Positions 49,401 through 58,900 of a DNA stretch of 63,238 bases are shown piece by piece; positions within the stretch are counted from its first letter, which is position 1, and each line of letters opens with the position of its first letter. Source of the DNA: an uncultured Victivallales bacterium. Lineage in GTDB: Bacteria > Verrucomicrobiota > Lentisphaeria > Oligosphaerales > JAFGRS01. Position numbers and translations under genes: made by a program. Where the stretch lies: NCBI GenBank assembly GCA_903837355.1, contig CAILUI010000338.1, positions 1 through 63,238 on the forward strand, given 5' to 3'. Under the pieces are notes generated by a model that worked only from the letters and a program-made list of their open reading frames with translations, was not told where the DNA came from and made no database searches.

Positions 49401-51179
49401 GCCCTCATAGGTGGCCTCGAGCCGGCGGCGGTACTCGGCTGTCTCCAGCGCATACGCCTGGGCGCCCAGATAGATGGCGCAGAACTCGGTCATCAGGGGT
49501 TCGCTGACGATGGCATTGCCAAAGCCGCCGCGGCCGCGCATGAAGGTGCAGTGCAGCGGCGTGCCGAACTCGATGGGCAGGAAGGGCAGATCGGCCTGCT
49601 TGGCATAGGCACTCAGCCACTCCTCGCGTTCCTGCAGCGGGATCAGGTCAAGGTAGCAGTTGCAGGTGTGCAGGTCGCCGACATCGGCACCGTGATGCGT
49701 GAATACCGGCCGCGTGGGATCATGGCGCTTGATGATGGCGATGCCCTCACGACCCGCCTTGGCCTTCGCGTCCTCCGGGTACCAGCCGCGTCGGCCGATA
49801 ACCGCCGGGTTCTGGTCCTGCGGGCGGCCAAAGAAGTTGGCCGAGGTGCCCCACATGACGATCGAGGGGTGGTTGCGCTGGGCGCGCAGTTGCACGGCCA
49901 GGCGCTGCTCCCAGCGCTCTTTGACGCCCGGCTTGTCCCAGTCGTAGCGCCAGTTCGGGCCGAAGATGGCGCCATTCATACTGAGGGCGTTGCCGGTGAG
50001 CAGGAAGCCCTTGCGATCGGCGCGATCGGCCCAGAGAGTGCGCAGGTAGACCGAACCGCGTTCGTCCTCGTTGCCCGGCCAGTGCTCCCCCAGGTTGAAG
50101 CCGGTCCTGACATACGCCTCGAGGATGCCGTCGATGGCCTCCGGGATCCACGCGGCGCTGTTCCACTCGTCCCAGACGCAGACCGGGCGGAGCCGGATCT
50201 CGGTGCCGTTGAGCATGAACCTCAGACCGTCCAGCCAGAACTCCCGGAAACCGAACTCCTGGACGACCGCATCGTCGAGACCGGGCCCCAGGGCTTCGAG
50301 GTGCAGCCTGTAGAGGTTCGGCTGACCGAGGTCCCACAGGCGCGGGTGCGGCCAGGGCCACTCCAGGGTCACGGCCTGAGTCGACGCAGCGCCCAGGGGC
50401 CGCTCGGCCCGGAAGCTCTGCTCCTCGGTGCCGGCCTCGTCCAGGAGTCGCGCCACAAAACGCCCCGGCCCTGTTGCGGCGACGCCCGCGATCTCGACGT
50501 CGACGCTCAGCATCTTCTGCCGCACCGACGGTCGCACGAAGACGTCGCTGACGACAGCGCCGATCGGTTGGCTGCGCAGAAAGGCATCACCGATGATGCC
50601 GCGGGAGGCAAGTGCCGCGGGCTGTGTCCAGGTCTGGTCATTGCCCACCCCCATGTAGACGGTGACGTCCTGGCCCTCGGGAACCGCCACCACCAGCAGC
50701 CGCAGCGCCAGCAGCGCGCCCGGCGTCACCGCCTGGGTGATGTCCACGCTGCCACTCGGCCAGTCGATCCGCCCGCACTCACGGCCATTGGCATAGACCA
50801 CGGCATCGGTGCTGACCCGGGTCAACTCCAACTGGACGCGGCGCCCCTGCCAGTTCGCCGGAACCGGCACCGTGAGTTCGTACCAGACGCGGCTGACATC
50901 GGCGAGTTTCGCCACCGCCCAGGCCCCGCCCGCGACGACCGCCGTGGGCCCGGGCACCGCGCCACCCGCCCAACTGCCAGGCACCGGGATACGCCCCCAG
51001 TCGCCCGCCGGCTGCGCGGCTGCCGGCCCCAGCGCCGGCATGAACCGCCACTCGCCGTTCAGGCAGATCTCGCCGCGCCGTGAGGACGTCTCCACAGGCG
51101 GACCCTGGCCCCACGCCCCGAGGGCAACGCTCAGCGCCGCGAAGCACAGGTGTGTCCTGATGTAGGGGGAACGCAGCAT
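46428..51179 (-). CDS. Large secreted GH2-like protein with extra sugar-binding domains
   Basis: The protein has 1583 aa with a signal peptide (THLCFAALSVALGAWG). GH2 sugar-binding (about 35-195), Ig-like and TIM-barrel (about 330-640) regions are visible: LNGEWRFMP; FGFREFWLDGLRFMLNGTEI; RNHPSIVMWGTSANFFG; DLPFLPIEFGTP. The nucleophile-type Glu is kept (LPIEFG), but the acid/base Asn-Glu expected after MW is replaced by GTSANF. A GATase-like middle, a second GH2-type jelly roll (AFWVRRDVDLPAEWVGQELV) and a CBM4/9-like end follow. Shine-Dalgarno GGGAGG is 6 nt before the ATG. It is much longer than ordinary GH2 enzymes (600-1100 aa) and may be a binding protein or a divergent enzyme. Confidence 0.75.
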   Translation of the reverse strand: MLRSPYIRTHLCFAALSVALGAWGQGPPVETSSRRGEICLNGEWRFMPALGPAAAQPAGDWGRIPVPGSWAGGAVPGPTAVVAGGAWAVAKLADVSRVWYELTVPVPANWQGRRVQLELTRVSTDAVVYANGRECGRIDWPSGSVDITQAVTPGALLALRLLVVAVPEGQDVTVYMGVGNDQTWTQPAALASRGIIGDAFLRSQPIGAVVSDVFVRPSVRQKMLSVDVEIAGVAATGPGRFVARLLDEAGTEEQSFRAERPLGAASTQAVTLEWPWPHPRLWDLGQPNLYRLHLEALGPGLDDAVVQEFGFREFWLDGLRFMLNGTEIRLRPVCVWDEWNSAAWIPEAIDGILEAYVRTGFNLGEHWPGNEDERGSVYLRTLWADRADRKGFLLTGNALSMNGAIFGPNWRYDWDKPGVKERWEQRLAVQLRAQRNHPSIVMWGTSANFFGRPQDQNPAVIGRRGWYPEDAKAKAGREGIAIIKRHDPTRPVFTHHGADVGDLHTCNCYLDLIPLQEREEWLSAYAKQADLPFLPIEFGTPLHCTFMRGRGGFGNAIVSEPLMTEFCAIYLGAQAYALETAEYRRRLEATYEGPQRWASWHTAPELEQAPAFQAVQDLFIRNTWRSWRTWGITAGMVPWSMGHGWAQLPDQRWTEEALPARPERRGPYTPTVRKGALHYLEPEGGWVTYPAGQALIESNHATLAWIAGPAERFTAKDHGFVGGETIAKQVVLINDERTAQTYSAAWTVSVQGTQVAAGERSGEILPAQNLLIPFGFTTPQVAAPADGRIVLQATIGKRLHRDEFRFRIRAPEVAVKPSLRVFDPEGESSRLLRALGYDQMTPWDGSPQPDDLVVIGRHALDGAARLPGSLERHVAAGGRLLIFAQSPEWLRKAMGLRVARQVSRRFFPVPSQLDHPVLLGLDAEDCRDWRGAGTLVPETWGGLDESPQAEPTWGWHWGNAGSVSSAAIEKPHYSGWRPLLEGEFDLAYSPLLELHYGRGLALFCTLDLEGRTAVDPVAQRLACRVISYASAAAVEPRATQTVYLGGERGRRLLRSLGLQFELATELPSGKALAILGPEASVSAAALSAFLQGGGRALLLPRASGADPWGAIGAVRPFQAAPDVPPWPECRGLSPSDLRLRGTVDLAPVQARGTVMAGADGLLGRQQVGAGVAILLQLTPEMLPAREKTYFRYSQWRLTRTLTQVLANLGASFEMDARSLSPGWNLGYLPLPLAGEWLCQVETRLPASSDPAARAKDTGIAKECAGWFETDLATGDWGKLALPGYWESLPGVGEQDGAFWVRRDVDLPAEWVGQELVLQLGSVDDNDSTWFNGAKIGATSGWNVPRTYRVPAALVRAGRNLIAIRVFDEFGGGGFGGRPDDLRLGRVVPKPVVDGEEQLSNTAFAENAKGWNLGVMGPAQATVVVSEDVPAALLGQRSVQVQVTTPSETAWHVSFAQPGFGIQAGVTYLWTVWAKASGPCTMIAAIEKNHPPYGGAGLFERVQLTAEWQQVKISFMPRESDDNVRFACQELAKEVVTYSFAAPSFSVAPDRSMPRESTELRTFYSPDVIESHELGDDPYRYYRW

Positions 51180-51355
51180 GGTGATGCCTCCCGCAATGGA
51201 TACAGACCGCCTAAGCGTACCCTCACAGCGCCCGTATCGCCAACACCCGCAGGGCTGCGGCCAACGATGGCGGCGGCGGCCCCCACGGCGTGCGCCCCCT
51301 TGCGTGCACCCCAAGTGGGCTCATACTACGGGGGTATCGAACAGGTAGCGGTGTG

Positions 51356-52093
51356 ATGTTTCGTTTCTTCCGACAACTGAACGCGCTCGAAGACCGCTCG
51401 TGGGTGGCCTCGCGCTCCAATCTGGGCAGCGCCCTGGCCGACCGCGTCTTTACCACCGACACCCTGCAGGACCGCCTGGTGCGGGCCCTGGCCGCCGCCC
51501 GCATCCTGCCGATCAAGGAGATCCTGGAGTGCGGTGAGTTATTCGAGCGCATCCGGGAGGACGTGCGGGCCGAGCAGATGGCCGACCTCTGCTGCGGCCA
51601 TGGCCTGCTGGGGATTCTCTTTGCCCTCTTCGAGCGGCGGGTGCAGCACGTCCTGTTGGCCGACGAGCGCGAACCCCCCAGCCACGCCAAGCTGCTGGCC
51701 TGCGCCCGCCAGGTCGGCCCGTGGATCGATGACAAGGTGACCTTCCGGCAGGCTAGAATCCAGGACGTGGGCAGCGCCCTGCTCCCGGGAACGGCCATCG
51801 TCAGTGCCCACGCCTGCGGCACGCTGACCGACCAGTGCCTGGACCTTGCGACCGCTCTCGGCGGTGCCGTCGCCGTGCTGCCGTGCTGCTACCCGCAACG
51901 CACCTGCCCCGCGCCGCCCGCGGTCCAGCTTGCCCTCGGCCACGCCTTGGCCTACGATGTCGACCGCACCTACCGGCTGGAGCAGGCCGGCTACCACGTG
52001 CGCTGGACCACCATCCCCGCCGAGATCACCCCGATGAACCGCGTCCTGATCGGCCATCGGCGGCGGCCCGCGACCGCTGCCCCCGCGGTTTGA
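51356..52093 (+). CDS. SAM-dependent methyltransferase-like protein (Methyltransf_32/METTL25-like)
   Basis: The protein has 245 aa. Motif I is MADLCCGHGLLGILFALFE (about residues 78-96); VSAHACGTLTDQCLDLA and VLPCCYP match the HACG and PCC segments of the Methyltransf_32 group. VLLADERE is the acidic motif II. The ATG follows CAGGTAG. Substrate unknown. It is divergent from the GH2-like gene (176-nt gap) and 62 nt upstream of the double beta-helix gene. Confidence 0.75.
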   Translation: MFRFFRQLNALEDRSWVASRSNLGSALADRVFTTDTLQDRLVRALAAARILPIKEILECGELFERIREDVRAEQMADLCCGHGLLGILFALFERRVQHVLLADEREPPSHAKLLACARQVGPWIDDKVTFRQARIQDVGSALLPGTAIVSAHACGTLTDQCLDLATALGGAVAVLPCCYPQRTCPAPPAVQLALGHALAYDVDRTYRLEQAGYHVRWTTIPAEITPMNRVLIGHRRRPATAAPAV

Positions 52094-52155
52094 CGCGATC
52101 CTGCCGGCAACCGATAGTGTGCCCGCCTCGGGGCCAAGCTGGAATGGGGGTCCGC

Positions 52156-55100
52156 ATGAGATACCACTCGACGGCGCTCGCGCTCGTCCTTGCCGGAGTC
52201 GCAACGGCGGTCCTGCCCACGCCGACCTCCTGGGCCGCGGAGACTGGACTGATCGGCTACTGGAAACTCGCTGACGGCGCGGGGACGGTCGCTGCCGACA
52301 GCTCGCCATCGCGGGCAGATGCGACCCTCCGCGGCGCCCAGTGGGCCCCCAACGCCAGCGGCGGCAAGCAGCTCGAGTTCTACGGCGGCGGCGAGTTCGC
52401 GGAAACCGCGGACCCCGGCAAAGTCAACCTGACGGGCGCCTTTACCATCGGCTTCTGGCTGCAGCCCTGGGAGTGGCCGAGCCCGGCCTCGCAGGGAATC
52501 GTCAGCAAGAAACGCTCCGATCGTGACCGGGGCTATGTGGTCTACAACAACGGCGACACGCCCTCTCGGATCAGCATCCGGGTCGCCGGCACCCGCGGCG
52601 GACGCGATGTCACCAGCGCCGGCGCGGTCGACTCCGGGATCTGGCAGCACTGGGCCGTGACCTACGACCCGGTGGGCGGCAGAGCGACGTGGTATAAGAA
52701 TGGCGTTCTGGACGTGAGCGTGGACGTCGAACCCTTCGGCGACCTGACCTGCGATGCCGCCCTTGAGATCGGCCACGCGCAGACCTGGGGCGGCTTCTAC
52801 GCTGGCTCTCTGGCCGAGATCCGCATCTACGACCGCACCCTAACCGCGGCCGAGGTGGCCGCCGACCACGCGGCCCGTCCGGCGCTGGCCGTCGCCACCG
52901 CCCCGACGCCGGCAGCGGACGCCAACGCGCCGACCACGCCGCACTGGCGCGTGGTGAGCCCGCGCTTCCCCAGCGCTGACGTCGTCGTCGCCGGCTGTAC
53001 GGTGCAGGACTTCGGTGCCGTCGGCGACGGCCGGACCGACGATACCGCCGCCTTTCAGGCCGCCATGGACATGCAGAGCGCCCACGGCGGCGGCGCCGTC
53101 TTCGCCGCCGCCGCCCGCTACGTGATCCGCGGCAACCTGAAGATCCCGACGGGGGTGACCTTGCGCGGTGACTGGGAACGGCCGTCGGCAACGGCGCCGG
53201 TGCGCGGCACCCTCCTCATGGCCTACGCCGGCCGCGGCTCCGAGCGCGGCTGGCCGTTCCTCTCGCTCGAACAGTGCTCGGGGATCAGGAACCTGACCGT
53301 CTGGTACCCTGACCAGGATGCCGACGCCATCGTGCCCTACCCGTTCTGCATCAAGCAGGCCGGCTGGGAGAGTATGACCGTCGAAAACGTGACCCTGGTC
53401 AACCCCTATCAAGGCATCGCTATCGGCCCACAGGGCAATGAGTTGCACACCATCCGTGGCCTCTACGGATCGCCGCTGGCACTGGGCCTGCAGATCGACT
53501 TCGTCACCGATACTGGGCGCAGCAGCGACCTGCACCTCAACCCCGACGTCTGGAGCGACTCCGGACTGCCGGGGTCGCCGCCACGGGGCGGCGCGCATGC
53601 CCGCTGGATGCGGGCCAACGGCACGGCCATGCGCATCCTCCGCTACGACTGGATCTACAGTGCCTTTGCCGATATCCGCGGCTACCGGACAGGGATCGAG
53701 ATCCTGGCCTCGGCGCGCGGCGCCGCCAATGGCCAACTCTACGAGTACCACGTCACCGATTGCGACACCGCCGTCTCGGCCAGCGAGGTGCTGTTTGCCG
53801 GGATCTCGTTCACCGCCTGTAGCTTCGCCGGCAGCCAGGCGGCCGTAGCCGCACGCGATGCCTTCGGCGCAACGCTGCTCTTCCACTCCTGCGATCTGCA
53901 GGGCGGAGTCCGCGCCGCCGACCTGCGCGGCAACAGCGAGTCGACGGTGCTCTTCCGTGGGTGCACCTTCGCCGGCGAGGTGGAACGCACGGCCGGGAAT
54001 CTCTCCGTGGTCGACTGCCGCTGGACGTCCACCGGCACGCACCTGACCCTGGGCGAGGCGGCCAATGCCGTGACTGTGGCCGGCTGCAGCTTCGCCGGAC
54101 CGGCCGGGATCAGCAACCGCAGCACCTCGGAATTGGTCCGCATCAGCAACGAGCCGCTGCCGGGACTGCCCCTGCCCACGGTGGCGCTGCCAGAGGAGAA
54201 GACCTGCGTGCCCGCGACGGCCGACCTCTACGTGGTCACCGACGCGCCGTGGGGCGCCCGCAAGGACGGCAGCAGCGACGACACCGGCGCCCTCCAGGGG
54301 GCACTGGACGCGGCGGCACAGGCCGGCGGTGGGGTCGTGTTTCTCCCCGCCGGCGAGTACACCGTGCGCGGCACCCTGAGCGTCCCCGCCGGCGTCGAAC
54401 TGCGCGGCGTCTACGATGTGCCACACCACACCCTGGGCAAGGGCAGCACCTTGCGCGTCTACGCCGGGCGTGGCGACGCATCCGGGACGCCCTTCATCAC
54501 CCTGGCGGCCCGCAGCGGCCTGCGCGGCCTTACCTTCCTCTATCCCGAACAGCAACTGGCGGCCATCGTGCCCTACCCCTTCCTGGTGCAGGGGCGCGGC
54601 GCGGACATCTACGTCATCAACATCAGCGCCGTGAACTCCTATCAGATGCTCGACTTCATGACCTATCGCTGCGACCGGCACCTGATCGACTACCCCGCTG
54701 GCGTTGCCCTGCGGACGGGGATCGCGATCGGCGGCGGCAGCGTCGACGGCGAACTGCGCAACACGCAACTGCAGACGCACTACTGGAACCGCTCGCCCTA
54801 TCACGAGGCGCCCGGCGTCCTGCGCGGCGTGGGGGCGCCGGGCACAAACCACGTCTGGGAGTACCAGTACGACCACCTCGATGCCTTCGTCTTCGGCGAC
54901 TGCCGCAACCAGAAGCAGTACCAGAACTGCGTCTTCGGATCAGCACAGGGCCTGCGCTTCGTACGCCAGAACGGCAAGGGCGCGTCAGGCGTGGTGCTCG
55001 GGCATGGCACGGACGGCTCGAAGGTCGCCGCGGCCTTCGAGGGCGTCAGCGACAGCGGCGTCGACCTGATCAACTCGCAACTGGTCTCGATGGTCTCCTC

Positions 55101-55971
55101 AGACCCCACCCGGCCCCCCGCCGGGCGGCGCTATGTGACCTGCGGACCGGACACCGGTGGGGCCGTAAGGCTGTTCAACAGCACCTTCTGGGGTCAGCCG
55201 GAGCGCTCGGTGGTCGTGGCCGGCGGCACGCTCCAGTTCGAGCTTGCCAACTTCGGCAACTACAGCGCCTTTGCGGCCACCGGCGGACGTCTGACACTGG
55301 CCAGCACCAACCTCGGGGCCAACCTCGGGGCGGTCGATGAACTGGAGGTCAGCGCGGGCGGGCAGATCACCCTCGTCGCCAACCTGACGCCGTACGGCAT
55401 GCGGGCCAGTGCCGACGTCCCGGCCACTGCCATCCGCGCGCAGGCCGAGAACCAGCGCAACCTGGCCGTGGCGCCGAATGCTACCGAGGTCACGGTACAA
55501 CTGGGGCAGGTACAGCGTCGGCGCGGCCTGGGCCTGCGCGCCGAAGATGGCGAATCGCAGAATGCGCCCACGGTCAGGGACGGCCGCAGCGGCTGGCAGA
55601 GCGTGCGCCATGCACCGTGGGGCGCCGACGACTACTGCATGTACTGGCTGGTCGACTTCGCCGGCTTCAAGAACGGCAAGGCGCCCCGGCTGACGCTCAC
55701 CTGCGAGGTCTTCGACGAGAGCCCCGGCGAGCTCCTGGTTTTCTACGACTCGAGCGACCCCGCGATCCGCTCCATCCCGCCGTCCCCCGGCGCCTGGAAA
55801 GTCGCCACCACCTTCCAGCTCACCGGCGCGAAAACCTGGAAGACCCTCACCCACCTGCTCCCCGACGCCTTCCTCAGCAACCGCTGCAACGGCGCCGACC
55901 TGCGCTTCGACATCCGCACCACGGGCATCCCGCCGACGGTGGCCGAGATGAAGCTCGGGATCACACCTTAG
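52156..55971 (+). CDS. Secreted LamG plus tandem pectate-lyase-3-like beta-helix protein
   Basis: The protein has 1271 aa with a signal peptide (STALALVLAGVATAVLPTP). Residues about 30-240 are LamG (GLIGYWKLADGAGTVAADSS; GSLAEIRIYDRTLTAAEVAA). Two Pectate_lyase_3-type helices begin VQDFGAVGDGRTDDTAAFQ (about 280) and DAPWGARKDGSSDDTGALQ (about 695). Each is followed by a GGG-V-F plus G-Y/R-Y-V-RG-L-P-GV-LRG pattern, so the helix unit looks duplicated. A sandwich domain ends the protein (about 1130-1271). The start ATG at 52156 has GGGGG 6 nt upstream. It likely binds or cleaves acidic polysaccharides; no lyase catalytic set can be assigned by eye. Confidence 0.78.
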   Translation: MRYHSTALALVLAGVATAVLPTPTSWAAETGLIGYWKLADGAGTVAADSSPSRADATLRGAQWAPNASGGKQLEFYGGGEFAETADPGKVNLTGAFTIGFWLQPWEWPSPASQGIVSKKRSDRDRGYVVYNNGDTPSRISIRVAGTRGGRDVTSAGAVDSGIWQHWAVTYDPVGGRATWYKNGVLDVSVDVEPFGDLTCDAALEIGHAQTWGGFYAGSLAEIRIYDRTLTAAEVAADHAARPALAVATAPTPAADANAPTTPHWRVVSPRFPSADVVVAGCTVQDFGAVGDGRTDDTAAFQAAMDMQSAHGGGAVFAAAARYVIRGNLKIPTGVTLRGDWERPSATAPVRGTLLMAYAGRGSERGWPFLSLEQCSGIRNLTVWYPDQDADAIVPYPFCIKQAGWESMTVENVTLVNPYQGIAIGPQGNELHTIRGLYGSPLALGLQIDFVTDTGRSSDLHLNPDVWSDSGLPGSPPRGGAHARWMRANGTAMRILRYDWIYSAFADIRGYRTGIEILASARGAANGQLYEYHVTDCDTAVSASEVLFAGISFTACSFAGSQAAVAARDAFGATLLFHSCDLQGGVRAADLRGNSESTVLFRGCTFAGEVERTAGNLSVVDCRWTSTGTHLTLGEAANAVTVAGCSFAGPAGISNRSTSELVRISNEPLPGLPLPTVALPEEKTCVPATADLYVVTDAPWGARKDGSSDDTGALQGALDAAAQAGGGVVFLPAGEYTVRGTLSVPAGVELRGVYDVPHHTLGKGSTLRVYAGRGDASGTPFITLAARSGLRGLTFLYPEQQLAAIVPYPFLVQGRGADIYVINISAVNSYQMLDFMTYRCDRHLIDYPAGVALRTGIAIGGGSVDGELRNTQLQTHYWNRSPYHEAPGVLRGVGAPGTNHVWEYQYDHLDAFVFGDCRNQKQYQNCVFGSAQGLRFVRQNGKGASGVVLGHGTDGSKVAAAFEGVSDSGVDLINSQLVSMVSSDPTRPPAGRRYVTCGPDTGGAVRLFNSTFWGQPERSVVVAGGTLQFELANFGNYSAFAATGGRLTLASTNLGANLGAVDELEVSAGGQITLVANLTPYGMRASADVPATAIRAQAENQRNLAVAPNATEVTVQLGQVQRRRGLGLRAEDGESQNAPTVRDGRSGWQSVRHAPWGADDYCMYWLVDFAGFKNGKAPRLTLTCEVFDESPGELLVFYDSSDPAIRSIPPSPGAWKVATTFQLTGAKTWKTLTHLLPDAFLSNRCNGADLRFDIRTTGIPPTVAEMKLGITP

Positions 55972-55975
55972 CGGG

Positions 55976-58900
55976 TTACTTCGGGGCGGGAGCGCTTACC
56001 GCCGCTGCCGGCGGCGGCGGCAGCCAGCGCTCCAGCGCGGCCGCCAGCACCTGCGGTGAGATCGGCTTGGCCACGTGGTCATTCATGCCCGCGGCGAGGA
56101 ACCGTTCACGGTCGCCCGCCATGGCGTCGGCGGTCAGGGCGATGACGGGAATCTGCGGATTGCAGACGCGGCTGGCGGGCTGGCGGATCCGGCGCGTGGC
56201 CTCGAGCCCGTCCATTTCGGGCATCTGCACATCCATCAAGACCAGGGCGTAGGGCAGAGATTCCAGGGCGCGAAGCGCTTCCGCGCCGTTGGCAACCGCG
56301 TCGGCGCGGAGTCCCATCTTCTTCAGCATACCGAGGATCACTTGCTGGTTGACGATGTTATCCTCCGCCACCAGGATCCGTGCTTGGCGGCCGGCGAACT
56401 GATCCCGAATCTCGCGGGCCGTGTGCCGCGTGACGATGGACGCGGGCGCCGCCGCGCCGCGCTCCTGCAGTGCCAGCGCGAGCATGCTCCGCAGTTCCTC
56501 GTGCCGGACCGGCTTGGTGGCATAGGCGGCGAAACCGAGTTCCTGGAAGTGGCGGGCGTCGCCACGCGCCCCGACGGAGGTGAGCATGACCAGGCGGATA
56601 TCGGCCAGGCGCGCGTCGGCCCGGATGGCTCGGCCCAGGGCATCGCCGTCCATCCCCGGCATCTGCATATCGAGCAGGGCCACCCGGAATGGGTCATTCT
56701 GCGCCTGCGCCTGAAGGAGAGTCTGGAGTGCGCTGGGGCCATCAGGCTGCGCGACCGGGCGCAGTCCCCAGGCGGCGAGGCGGAGGGTCAGGAGCTCGCG
56801 ACTGCTGGCGTTGTCGTCGACGATCAGGACACGCACGCCACGCAGGTCTGCGGCGGGACGGCATTCCGCCGAGGCCTCCCCGGCCTGCCGGCCCAGGCGC
56901 ACCGTGAACCAGAACTCCGAGCCTTGCCCCTCGACACTTTCCACGCCGATCTGACCCCCCATCAACTCGGCCAGTTGTTTCGAAATCGCCAGGCCCAGGC
57001 CGCTGCCCCCGTACTGGCGCGCGGTCGAGGCGTCTACCTGGCTGAATTTCCCGAAGAGCAGCCCCCGCTTCGCGGCCGGGATGCCGATACCCGTATCGCG
57101 CACCGAGAAGCGCAGGAGGACCCCGGTGCCGGCCGCTTCGACCAAGGCAGCACGGATCACGACCTCGCCGGCCGCGGTGAACTTGATGGCGTTACCCGCC
57201 AGGTTGCTGAGGATCTGGCGCAGGCGGCCCGGATCGCCGCGCAGGCGCGTGGGGACGGCAGGATCGGCGGCACAGAGCAACTCCAGGCCCTTCCCGTGCG
57301 CCCGTACCGCCAGCGTGCCGGCCAGGTCGTCCAGCAGGCTCGACAGATCGAAGTCCAGAGTCTCCAGGTCGAGCTTGCCCGCCTCGATCTTCGAGAAGTC
57401 GAGGATGTCGTTGATCAGGCCGAGGAGTACTTCGCCGCTGCTGCGTACCGCCTCGGCGTAATGCCGTTGCTCGGCATCGAGCGCGCTGTCCAGAAGCAGC
57501 CCGGTCATGCCGATCACCCCATTCAGCGGGGTCCTGATCTCGTGGCTCATAGTGGCCAGGAACTCGCCCTTGGCCGTACTGGCCCGCGCGGCCTGGGCCG
57601 CCAACTCGGTGGCCTGGGCGATGGCCGCGGAGAGCCGGTGATTGGCCTTCTGGAGTTCCGCCTCGGCCTGCTTACGCGCCGTGGTGTCGCGGACAATCGC
57701 GGTGGCGTTCCAACCACCCTGAAAATGAAGGGATGAAAGCGACATCTCGATCGGGATCTCATGGCCGTCCTTGTGGCAGGCCTCCAAATCGAGGGTCCGG
57801 TTGACGGCATCGCCTTGGCCCGTGCGCACAAACCTGGGAAGGGCTACCTGATGCGCGGCATGGTAGCGTACGGGCGCAAGGAGTTGATGCAGATTCTGCC
57901 CGAGCGCTTCGGTGCTTGAATATCCCAGGAGCTTCTGCGCCGCGGGATTCCAGTAGGTGACGAGGCCCTGCGGATCCATCATGATGACAGCATCCCGGAC
58001 GGCGTCCGTGATGGCGCGCAGGCGGACCTCACTTTCGCGTACCGCCTCCTCCGCCCGCTTGTGCTCGGTGATGTCGCGCCAAAAGCATTGGTAGATGGAC
58101 TGCCCCCCCACCTGCAGGAACTGCGCCGTCACATGAACATCCCTGACCTCTCCCTGCCGGGTGCGTTGCCGGGTCTCAAAACGCGCCATGCCACTCTGGA
58201 TGACAGTCGCAATGCGCTCCTTGGTTTCCTCGGCCCCTTCCGTCACTTCCACGTCCCGAATGCTGAGCTGGGCGAACTCTTCACGGGAGTACCCCAACTG
58301 CCGGTGCGCTGCCGTGTTGAACTCCAGGAACCGTGCCGTCTGGGGATCAACGAACAGGATACCATCCGCCGACTGCTCGAACAGCGTACGCCTCCGCAGC
58401 GCTTCGGCATGGTGCGCCTCCTCCGCCTGCCTGTACCCGGTAAAGTCTTCGACCGCATACGTGAATCTCGGTCCGAACGAGCCTTTGCCAAGGTGGGTTA
58501 CCACCACACGGAAATGCCGGATGTTTCCGCTCTCGCCGTGGACGTACTCAAAGATCACCGGAAGCCGGGTCCGCTGGCTTTCCTCGTAGTGGGCAATCCA
58601 CAGGCGCACCGTCTCGGGCGGAACTCCGATCTGGCTGGCCCGCGCCTGGTGCATCTCCTCCACGGTCCGGCCGAAGAACTCGGCAGCGGTGGCATTGTCG
58701 TGAATGTGCAGGATGTCACCATCGATCACTTCGACAATGCCTTGCAGGAACCCGGGGTTGTCAAAAAATGCACGCAGGCTGACCTCGCTTTCCCGTAATG
58801 CGTCCTCGGCCTGCTTGCGCGCGGAGACGTCGTGCAGGGTGATGCGGGAGACGCGGGTGCCGTCGCCGGCGGGCGCGACGGTTGCGTCCAGCCGCGCCCG

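Noticed and set aside
48435..51083. Long + strand frame of 882 aa opposite the GH2-like gene
   Set aside because: Antisense shadow; no recognisable domain and clear GH2 motifs on the other strand.
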